From Leptodontidium sp. MPI-SDFR-AT-0119 (lineage: Eukaryota > Ascomycota > Leotiomycetes > Helotiales > Leptodontidiaceae), in contig JAHLEZ010000004.1 of assembly GCA_020726505.1 (NCBI GenBank), positions 3,224,001 to 3,288,000 on the forward strand: a stretch of DNA of 64,000 nucleotides, read 5' to 3'. The position numbers and the translations under genes are program-made. Shown here piece by piece: positions 56,206 to 64,000 of the stretch. Positions within the stretch are counted from its first letter, which is position 1; every line of letters begins with the position of its first letter. A model generated the notes under the pieces. It made no database searches, was not told where the DNA came from, and worked only from the letters and a program-made list of their open reading frames with translations.

Positions 56206-56424
56206 AATATGGAGCATTGGTTGCGTTTGGACCTGGATACAATTGAAGCAAGTCTCATGTTTTATTAGCATTCTCTCGGTTTGTGAATGTATTGGCCTAG
56301 GACATATTGATATGAAAAGCTGATGAATTATTTAAAGCTTAGGATATTCCCAGAAGGAGCACCACCTCCACATCTAAGTCCTCATCTTTATCCATCCAAT
56401 TTCACTCCACTCGGTCGACCCGCC

Positions 56425-57129
56425 TCAAGCCCCGTGAACATCGACATCCCTTGTTTGTGGCTCATATGGATCCCAAATCATAGTGCTTTGAATATATATT
56501 CCTTCCTTCCCAAATTCCTTCAGATCAACACTTGCTTCTGCTTTTAACCCAAATCCAAGCTTCAAGTATAGAGGTCTACCCTCAGGAGTAGCCTGTAAAA
56601 ACACTCTCTTCTGTCTTTGCTCTGCTTGGTTCAATACATATTTCCCTATCATCTAGCCGATCCCCTTTCTCTGATGCTCCGGTAATACACCCGTAAGGTG
56701 TAACACTTTACGATCTATTAGCTGCAATTCTAGATGTGGGTTACAAAACTAACTAATATCCTCATTTTTACGATAAAACTTTTCCGTATGTCGCTTTGTC
56801 TGCTCTCTGAGCTTATTTAGGAACCCGAAATCCGCATCGTCGGGAAGCCTTAGCTCTTTCTTTAGCGGTTTTAGCCCATAGAAAAGGATTCCTAAAGCTA
56901 CAGTTGGCTTGCCAGGTAAGTTGTTTGCTACAACTTTAATCAACTCGACCTCTTCTTCTTTAGTGAACTGGATATGGCTTTTGTGATGGAAGTTTATCAC
57001 TTCTTTGGAAACGCCTTGAGGATATATAAGGTAAACAAGAGGATTGTTTTCGAAAGATTTGAGAGAATTTTCAGCAAGCTTAAGATCATCGAAGTTAGTA
57101 GAAGTAGATAACAGATACGGAGACTCCAT
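56425..57129 (-). pseudogene. GNAT acetyltransferase with two TAG codons
   Basis: The 234-codon frame from the ATG at 57,129 carries an N-terminal substrate region (LSTSTNFDDLKLAENSLKSF). Motif A follows as LHLTGVLPEHQRKGIG, then an in-frame TAG, then MIGKYVLNQAEQRQKRVFLQ. Motif B reads ATPEGRPLYLKLGFG. The QRKGIG loop would bind the acetyl-CoA pyrophosphate. The first TAG (about 56,749) is just before FCNPHLELQL; the second follows the GIG of motif A. Both sit where CAG or TGG would be natural and are preceded or followed by normal sequence, so two C-to-T-type changes killed it. Acyl acceptor unknown. Confidence 0.8.
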
Positions 57130-57327
57130 TGTGAGACTCAGGGAGATTTTGAGCGACTCTTCGACTCTTTATGCCGACTTATCAAGCACATAAGACTCGA
57201 CCGAGCCTTTCGCGAGAGAATGGGACAACAGGGGATTGACCTACTATCATCATCCAACGAGCACGACCCAGAGCTACAATGTTCAGGAGCCACAACGCGA
57301 TTCATGCTATTGGGCAAAAAGAATGAG

Positions 57328-57365
57328 GCACTCATCTTGTGGGTGGATTCCTTTTCGAACTTCGG
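57328..57365. repeat. 38-bp exact repeat of 61,859-61,896
   Basis: Identical 38 bases beginning GCACTCATCTTGTGGGTGG. It marks the far end of the segment that was copied with internal deletion to 61.6-61.9 kb. Confidence 0.95.
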
Positions 57366-57471
57366 TAATATTAGTGTGCGAATAAACGTTGTATTAAATC
57401 TTTGATAAGAACGAGTAGTAAATCTCTAATGAAAACTAGGCTAGCGCCCACATATATGGAACCCTCAGTAT

Positions 57472-57537
57472 CCTCCACACCCGTACTCCACACCCGTACT
57501 CCACACCCGTACTCCACACCCGTACCCTCCACACCCA
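57472..57537. repeat. 13-bp tandem repeat (CCACACCCGTACT)n
   Basis: About five units, the last one altered by an inserted C and a substitution. It sits about 350 bp upstream of the GNAT start. Confidence 0.9.
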
Positions 57538-57728
57538 GTTTCATGACATAGATTCTCACGTCTCTCGATCATATCACTCACTGACATCTATACCTTGTCT
57601 AAGAGCTAGAGATCAATCTTCGTTTACCCCTAAATTTGAACGGCTAATTAGCCTCTTTCTCGGTCTTCCCCGAAACCTGGTTACTGAGGACTCCATGATT
57701 CCCCACGCACATATCCTACAAACTGCCC

Positions 57729-58116
57729 TCATAAGCCGTATATAATGAGCCGTTGCCCACTCCGCTCTATCTCATCTATCCAATCTACCGAGTTCGAATT
57801 GCCTGTCTACATGACTGCAAAGTGCTACTTCTCATAAATTGTTTACAAGAGCTTCCGCACATTGTCGGTACTTCCTCCATACCCGTGCTTCTCGACTTCG
57901 ATCATAAACCTCAGAGCCGTCTCTTTCTCCGCTACATTTCGTGTACAAAAGCCCACTATAAAAAGTAGGAATACGATAAACCGCATATCGAACCGTTCCT
58001 TGGAGAGGATTATACTAGCCGCGTGGAGGATTTCCGCGCAGCAGGCATTGATCTGGGCTTTAGTATCGGGCTCTGGGTCGTTCAACTGCCCTGAGTACAT
58101 ACTGGTATGTATATAG
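57729..58116 (-). pseudogene. Fungal-specific transcription factor C-terminus relic
   Basis: The minus strand reads MRFIVFLLFIVGFCTRNVAE, EVEKHGYGGSTDNVRKLL, then TIYEK, HFAVM, TGNSNSVDWIDEIERSGQRL and a natural end IIYGL at 57,729. Three TAG codons interrupt the stretch after KLL exactly where glutamine is expected (CAG to TAG). This is the conserved end of Fungal_trans_2-type regulators, usually the last 120 of 450-600 residues; the zinc-cluster N-terminus is not found. The TAG triplet with an otherwise perfect reading frame is clean evidence of RIP-type mutation in this part of the window. Confidence 0.7.
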
Positions 58117-58120
58117 AGTA

Positions 58121-59178
58121 TACATACTCGGAATAGAAGGTATAACTATAAAGTTTTAGCAGCATTTTCTAGCTGAGAATAATACAACGCACATACTCTA
58201 CCTATTCAAAGACCCTAGGAAGGAGTGTTTCTGGAGTTCTTAACCACGTCCAATAGTCCGGAAATTGAGACCTCCATTTCATCCTAGAATCAAGAATCAG
58301 TCTTTGTAGACTCTGGATGCGGTTGTGTCAGTCCACAATCCGTGGGTTATCGAGAATAGCACTCCCAAAATATTAGTAACTAGTCTCTACTCTTAAGGCT
58401 TTGCTTAGACGACTAACTTGTAGTGCAATTAAGATGATCTCTTAGTTAATATTTATTACTATCGGGAAGTATGCCTGTTCTTTAGGGTAAATTAGTAGCG
58501 GTTGATCGGCCCCGGTTAGTAGCAAGCGTCGTTCTGGTGAAAGTAATATATTTTACTTAAGGACGACTCCGACAAACATACTAGTTCCACTTGCACTCAA
58601 AACCGTATAGACATCTATATAGTAGATTATTTATACAATAAAGTCGTAGTAGTCGACATTACGCAATTATCGTCGCATAGAAATTATTTGTAAAAGCGCA
58701 TTGCAGTAATACTGCCACATGTTTGATTCACGTGTAGCAATTTCATAGAGCAATAAGATTAGATGCGTCAACAAGGCGCCGTCAGACTAGAGTAAAATTA
58801 ACATTAGTCGCGTTTCGCCGCTTGAAATTGAGGAGTTATGATTTTAACGTAAAGCCGCCGATGAATTCCAAGAGTAGTAAAAGGCAAGTGTACGTACGTA
58901 AGAATCTTGGGAGCTTTGCACTGTTATCTACAAAGCTGGAATAACTTGCTGATAATGCTCCAAGGTATTTACATTGTGGGAGCCTTTCTTGTGTACTATA
59001 CTCAGAGCAGAAAGTGCTATTATTGCGTGAAAAAGCTGCTTTGTATTAGTAAGTTACCCCTAGACAGGATGTTCTGACTAACTAGTGGGTACTATCGAGC
59101 TTGGATTTCAAACATATCCTCATCTCCCTGTGACTTCTTAATCCTTATAATTTGTGGCGAAATAGTCGTTCGGTAATG
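58121..59178. other. Second RIP-type patch, no recognised gene
   Basis: TpA-rich, CpA-poor DNA resembling the left island; probably holds the rest of the transcription-factor relic. No block is readable. Confidence 0.5.
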
Positions 59179-60010
59179 TTACAGTAAATCTACATCTTTT
59201 CCTCCCCGACGAGCAGCATCTAGAAGAGACACCGTATTAGAATCAGAATGTGAACTGTCTTGTCTTAGTAGCTGTTGTCGGTAGCTAGGCAAATTCGGCT
59301 TTGTAGGTGCTATTAGTATTACAGCCGATCGAAAAGGGACTTGCGTGGGTGCAGTCCGAAAGGGATCTTCAAAAGTCTTGAGAATTACCACCTATCAGTT
59401 AGAATGTCAGTACGAGTTACTTATTCGAAGTATTTGAGAATCCACAAGATATTGCATGCCCAGAGTGCAGGTAAGACTCACATTAGGATCATCTACCTCT
59501 TCGACTAGGCTGCTAGATGGCGAATTTTGTTTGTTATTATCGCTATTATGTTCCGAATACCTAGATCCTCCTCGTATACTCTCTATACTTTCATCTTGAT
59601 ATTCAGGCAAATCCGCGAAGCTTGTTAAGTTTACAATAACCACGAATGTTCCAAGATCTTGCGACTTTGCTTTTCTCTTTCGCTTATTATCGGTTGTTAG
59701 TGTTAAAAATAGAGGCAGCGTATCTTCTAGTGCTTGGGCTTTTGGTTCCTAGTCTTGTACATTTACTACGTTAATTAGCTTTGGCGTGTTTATAAAGTAA
59801 AGAAGAAATTACGTACGATCCTAAACATGACTGCCGGTAGTAGAAACTTGTTGTGTTCGTTTTAGAATTTTGGGCGTATTGTCTTTGAAAGAAACTCTTG
59901 GGTTGTAGTCACTTATAAATCTGTTAGCGTCTTTGAAGACGTGTAAAAACACGAGAGGGTTACCAGGTGTGACTAAGGCGCACGTATTACTATGACCTAG
60001 TCAGCTCAAA
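59179..60010 (-). pseudogene. Two-to-three-exon relic of unknown function
   Basis: The minus strand reads PGNPLVFLHVFKDANRFISD and FKDNTPKILKRTQQVSTTGS, then after an intron-like gap FINTPKLINVVNVQD, a TAG, and QALEDTLPLFLTLTTDNKRK, VVIVNLTSFADLPEYQDESI. A GTGAGT..TTCTAACTGATAG intron (59,392-59,481, 90 bases) joins in phase to VVILKTFEDPFRTAPTQVPF, ending at 59,179. At least three nonsense codons are of the CAG/CAA-to-TAG/TAA type. The well-preserved splice sites suggest a young relic. I recognise no domain. Confidence 0.6.
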
Positions 60011-60855
60011 CACCCATATGTTAATCGAATATCGACGTACTCCATATACTGGTCTTGTTTCGTCGCATTTCACCTCTACTAGTAGTGTTAGTCATTTTGG
60101 AAGTTTAAAGGAGGACGGGAGGGAAGTACTGCGAGTTTAACAGGTCCTAGAAATTTCCAGTCAGCAGAAGTGTCAAACCGGGTGGCACTAGCACATACTA
60201 GCAACCACTTTTAGATCGTGGAGGGATCCTACTTCTTTGGTTTTCTAGAGGAGGATTACTTAATAATGCAAGCCCAGGCTGAAGAGAGGATGGCGGAACC
60301 TGCTGCCTTGGAGCTATAAAAGGCAAACGAGGTTCGGCTCGCCGACGACCTCCTTGTATTGCATCTGTAGAATGCATCGACATCAAGGAGGCTGAGGGGG
60401 GCTAGTAACAAATGTTTGGTGATTTAACGTAAGAAAGATAAAAGAGCCGAAGGTTATATAGAAGGTGGGCAACGTAAATACTGGCGCGGGCTCCAGTCGC
60501 TCGGATGCACGTTGAAAAAGCTAGATGGACGACAATGTGAGCGAGTGGTGGTTCTTGGTGAGGTTTATGTGCAGATTCCCGCGCCCGTCTCTAGCTTCTA
60601 GAAGGAAAACATTCTAGAGCTATTGCACGTTATTGACTTTGAAGAAGCAGGAAAATTTTTCTGGTGAGACACGGGTTGAACGAAATCTCAATTAACTTGT
60701 ACAGATCAGGACACCATTCCAGGCACTGCAGGGTCGTCAAGATGGATGTGGGTTAGCCTCATAGGGAGAGGGGTGGGGGAATCTGGAGTCGCAAGGTGAT
60801 CGCATCGACTTCTGGAGTTTCCACCGAAGCCTCCTTGTCCGAGTCATTTGACAGA
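60011..60855. other. Intergenic DNA
   Basis: A 62-codon minus-strand frame at 60,198-60,386 (basic and proline-rich) has nothing to support it. No other feature. Confidence 0.45.
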
Positions 60856-61215
60856 AGCTTAAAGGACACGAGCAAAAATGCCCAATTATTATGTCGAATG
60901 CGATTAAGGGGCGAGGAAAGGTGTTTAATTACATTAACGTATGGGAGATTTTGGCAATCCCCGAAGCTCCACATGCAACTCCGTGCGGCTTCTGGTTTCT
61001 AATGACCTCCCTGGATGACATGACATCACGTGATCGTCCCTAGACTATCACCGTCACGAAGCAGCAAGGTCGCAGAAGACTGTATTGGCTACATCAGATG
61101 GTACCGCATATGTAGATGCTATATACAACTTAGATATCGATCACCCATTTTCTACCCTCTCAGATGCCACTTGACGATAATTCGAGATCCTTCTTTTCTC
61201 CATCTCCTCTTCAGC
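60856..61215. repeat. Longer copy of a duplicated gene 3' end (pairs with 62,252-62,430)
   Basis: Begins AGCTTAAAGGACACGAGCAA and ends CTCCATCTCCTCTTCAGC. It holds about 180 bp (60,970-61,150) that are missing from the other copy. The right end corresponds to the last codons of the gene at 62,386-64,000; here the stop codon is changed to TCA and no coding sequence precedes it. Confidence 0.85.
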
Positions 61216-61574
61216 GTAACTGGAGGGGAGAAATATGTAAATAGAAACCAGCCCATGACTGTTCCCCCCCTCGCAAAATTCTCCCCACATTCGGTATTGT
61301 AAGTCAAGCCTTCTTGGCCTAGTTCTGGGTCTGGTCGTTCATCCATGTCGGTTCTACTGCTAGGCCCCGACAGTCCCCTACGGCAGAAAGAATCAGCAAG
61401 CGATAAAAACAAGTTTGCCAAAAGTGAACCCACCACATCTTTCATCGAGTCTAGGAAGATCGTTAGTATATATAGGTCACTAGCGTTCTTGAATAACCTG
61501 CCTGTATTCGACGGCTACTACTAATAGTGGACACCGCCGATGTGTCGTTTCGTAATTAGTGCACCATGCTCTAA

Positions 61575-61896
61575 CTGTATAACGACGATGGCCGCACCGA
61601 TACTCGACTTGTGTGTAATCGCACATTTCGCTTGTGAATGAAGGATGAAACTCGGACCTTGGGGAGACGGTGAGGTTCTTTAAGTACGTTGCAGGAGGGG
61701 CATATGTGATCTCCCATTAATACCAGTGTAAAAAGAGATCTGAATGTGGGAGGACCTTGGCAAGGGGAATTGATTGGAGCCTCGAATCACGGAAACGATC
61801 AAATTGATACGGAGCATTGACCATTCGATCGACCCGCCTAAAACCCCGTCAATACCGGGCACTCATCTTGTGGGTGGATTCCTTTTCGAACTTCGG
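61575..61896. repeat. Deleted copy of 55,960-57,365
   Basis: Segments matching 55,960-56,205, then about 56,412-56,440 (CGATCGACCCGCCTAAAACC against CGGTCGACCCGCCTCAAGCC), then 57,328-57,365 are joined directly. The GNAT gene body and most of the intervening 1.1 kb are lost. Reads as a duplicated pseudogene collapsed by deletion. Confidence 0.85.
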
Positions 61897-62183
61897 GTCC
61901 TCGAAATCCTCAACAAATTCGAAGAGCGTAGCTGTGCATATCTACTCTCTGCAAGTGTCTGTGTCTGCTACCGAGAAGAGCGCGTGTTGAACCGCGTTTT
62001 CCGCCACCTGTAGAGGAAGCATTCGGATTTCTTAGAGTTAAAGATGGCGAGTTCAAGAATCTTAAACGAAGTGTGCTGGGAATAAACATATGCGCATGCC
62101 CCCAAGTTCAATTTCACACGGTCTCTGTATCCTAGAAATAATATGAAGCGGAAAGTAGTTTGACTTCACCCGGGGGAGTGGGA
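61897..62183. other. Intergenic DNA
   Basis: No feature recognised between the deleted copy and the poly-G tract. Confidence 0.45.
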
Positions 62184-62222
62184 GGGGGGGGGGGGGGGGG
62201 GGGGGGGGCGGGGGGGGGGGGG
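62184..62222. repeat. Poly-G tract
   Basis: 25 consecutive G, one C, then 13 G. On the minus strand it creates an artificial polyproline frame that is not a gene. A tract like this can form G-quadruplexes and is prone to sequencing-length error. Confidence 0.95.
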
Positions 62223-62251
62223 CCTTTTGGAAAAGGTCGACTGAAAGAGCT

Positions 62252-62430
62252 AGCTTAAAGGACACGAACAAAAATCCCTAATTATTATCTCGAATGCAAT
62301 TAAGGGGCGAGGAAAGGTATTCAATTGTATTAACGTATGGGAGATTTTGGTAATCCCCGAAGCTCTTTTACCCTCTCAGATGCACTTAACGATAATTCGA
62401 GACCCTTCTTTTCTCCATCTCCTCTTCAGC
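62252..62430. repeat. Shorter copy of the duplicated 3' end
   Basis: Pairs with 60,856-61,215 but lacks about 180 internal bases. It covers the last 15 codons and 3' flank of the gene at 62,386-64,000, so the gene sits in this copy. Confidence 0.85.
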
Positions 62431-64000
62431 AATGCGGCCCTGATACTGGTGGCTCATCAAGCCCAAACTTAATAAATAATTGTCATGGCCTGACCTAACA
62501 TCCGGGGTTTCACCTAGAAGCTTTCCCTCAGTCGATGGCTCCCATTCAACGCCTTTGGGAAGTTTTTCGCACGGAAGCTGTCTTTGCAGAGTTTGGATAT
62601 ATACCTTCAGATACATTGGGATATCTTCTCCAGATGCGGCTCGAAGGGCTTTCCTCTCAGAGAGAATTTGTAAACAATCAAGCAAAGACTGTAGTTTCTG
62701 GTTTTCTCTGTGACTGGCTGGCAGTCTTTCTTGTATGACGAGACCGCAATATGCCACAGTCGCAAGTCCGAAAGCTCGCTGGAAGCTAGCAGGCGTGATG
62801 AGATGCTTAGACTTTGCCGTTATTTCCTCTAGCTCGATAATGCTGTGATGCATGCTTTCTAGAGTCAGCCGCTGTTAAATTGAAGAGAAACAAGACCCTT
62901 ACTCGGACCATCCAACCTTTTTTTCATACCAATGTCGTACCAGAGGACTGTCAAGATCGCAGTTTGGATCCTTCAGGCATGCAAAGCAGAAGTTGTAGAC
63001 TTGGTTGTAAAGGTACTCGATATACCCCGCATCTGATTGTAATAAAGTCCCGAGCTGGACGAATGTTCGAGCAACGTCCATGGAGTACCGGTACTTCTCA
63101 TATAATCGGGCTTCGGATACTTCCTATCCGGAATCAGCATGTTTGCCTACAAACGGACACTTCGTGCATACCTTTATCCGGGTAAAACACGAAGATGCGA
63201 ACTCGGTGGTTATCTGGTCCCCTGTTTGTGCATTGTATCGTTGTACTGGGTTTGAAAAATCTTGATCTCTTTGTCCAAAGTAGAACGCCCATGACCGATC
63301 GATGTCCGGATTTGCATTAAATTCCCACTTGATATAGCAGAGAAGAAGGCAATCTTGGTAACTGAGCTGGGCAGCAATATCACAAAGGAGCTTTCGGGCA
63401 GCGTGAGAAAGGGTGATAGACGAATCGACGAAGATATCTGGCTGGATTTCTACCGCCCAGAGTTCTTCTAGTGCGGTACAGGTAACTTTAAAGATATACT
63501 CTGAGAGTGGAGTTGATATTCGTTTGATTTCCTGGATGTGTCAGCACGTCGTCACGAGCATAATGAGTTAGAGTTGCTCACCAACATCTCTGAAACCTGT
63601 TCAGGATTGGTGAAGTCGGATGTATACGCTGTTTCGAGGCGCAAATGATCATGACGAAGGTGACGAATGGGAAATTGAGATGTAGATGACTTTACTGTGC
63701 TGTAGTCCACATCTCCTGATTGAATCCCAGCCTGACGGCATAGGCGTCTGGCTCGGTGCTCTGCGGTCTTGTTATGTTGTTGGTAGTATTCAGGGTCAGG
63801 ATACATGTTGGCGTTGCTTTGCGATAGTGATTGATATCCCGCACTATTCATGTAAAGGCTACTAACGGTGCTGCCTAGTCGACGGTCTAAGTTTGTAGGA
63901 GGCTCCAGAATCGAAGGTGGTCCGTATACCGTAGCGTGTGAAGTTGGTCTCATACCATTTGAGTAGGATGCCGTGGTGGTGGGCTGTTGACCTTGCATAT
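62386..64000 (-). CDS. Four-exon (or longer) gene of unknown function, 5' end outside window
   Basis: Exons 63,582->64,000, 63,172-63,531, 62,903-63,123 and 62,386-62,854 join in phase by GT..AG introns of 50, 48 and 48 bases, giving at least 488 residues with no internal stop. The N-terminal part is rich in S, P, N, Q and Y (ILEPPTNLDRRLGSTVSSLY). From about residue 145 the protein is helical and leucine-rich: KRISTPLSEYIFKVTCTALE, DCLLLCYIKWEFNANPDIDR, YIEYLYNQVYNFCFACLKDP, LITPASFQRAFGLATVAYCG. The layout of a disordered start plus helical domain is common in fungal regulators, but no DNA-binding motif lies inside the window. It ends RRVSNYR at a TAA. Intact and with normal base composition. 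Confidence 0.7.

Noticed and set aside
62062..62271. Minus-strand frame with a polyproline run
   Set aside because: Produced by translating the poly-G tract; no start context or homology.
1..64000. CRISPR arrays, rRNA or tRNA genes
   Set aside because: The repeat arrays here have no unique spacers of constant length and the genome is eukaryotic; no tRNA cloverleaf or rRNA core motif was recognised by eye, although a tRNAscan run would be needed to be sure.

Overview
The window comes from a filamentous ascomycete. Short GT..AG introns of 43-94 bases with CTRAY-like branch points, a Zn2Cys6-type protein, a 2EXR protein, a fungal P450, a fungal-specific transcription-factor C-terminus and a Tad/I-like LINE all point there; a leotiomycete is my best guess, by inference only. 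It has two very different halves.

Bases 1 to about 42,100 form a long decayed island. CpA/TpG are scarce, TpA is abundant and CpG is kept, and most nonsense codons are TAG/TAA at places where CAG, CAA or TGG would be expected. This is the signature of repeat-induced point mutation (RIP). No intact gene longer than about 120 codons survives, but reading through the stops on both strands recovers many relics: DUF3723 (1.6-3.9 kb, -), a protein kinase (4.3-5.3 kb, +), a patatin-like phospholipase (10.0-12.7 kb, -), a TFIIS-N-like protein (17.4-18.6 kb, +), a small MADS-like protein (21.4-21.8 kb, -), a ferric reductase (22.2-24.0 kb, +), a GH18 chitinase (29.6-31.2 kb, +), a CSC1/OSCA-type channel (33.2-35.7 kb, +), a SET-domain methyltransferase (35.8-37.5 kb, -) and several relics of unknown function. 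DUF3723, patatin-like and ferric-reductase genes are three of the four classic cargo families of Starship giant transposons, so a RIP-killed Starship or a fragment of one is the most interesting reading. No captain tyrosine recombinase was recognised.

The decay fades in a nucleoside-hydrolase-like relic (41.4-42.8 kb). It is followed by a clean, apparently full-length LINE retrotransposon (43,281-49,256) with a 14-bp target-site duplication, a 5' leader with two hairpins, an intact 510-aa zinc-knuckle ORF1, an intact 1333-aa ORF2 (endonuclease, reverse transcriptase, RNase H) joined to ORF1 by an ATGA overlap, and an (AAT)n tail. It shows no RIP signature and must be a recent arrival.

From 49.3 to 64 kb lies gene-like DNA in mixed condition: a 5'-truncated P450, a 2EXR gene with one nonsense codon, a chitinase C-terminal fragment, an intact eight-exon coiled-coil gene (52,749-53,828, -), a Zn2Cys6-like protein lacking its last two cysteines, a GNAT acetyltransferase with two TAG codons, the C-terminus of a fungal transcription factor with TAG codons, an unknown relic in a second RIP-like patch (58.1-60.1 kb), and an intact four-exon gene running off the right edge (62,386->64,000, -). 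Two short duplications with internal deletions connect parts of this region. Repeat arrays with a period near 17 bp and a GCGAGGT core sit in several intergenic spaces of both halves.
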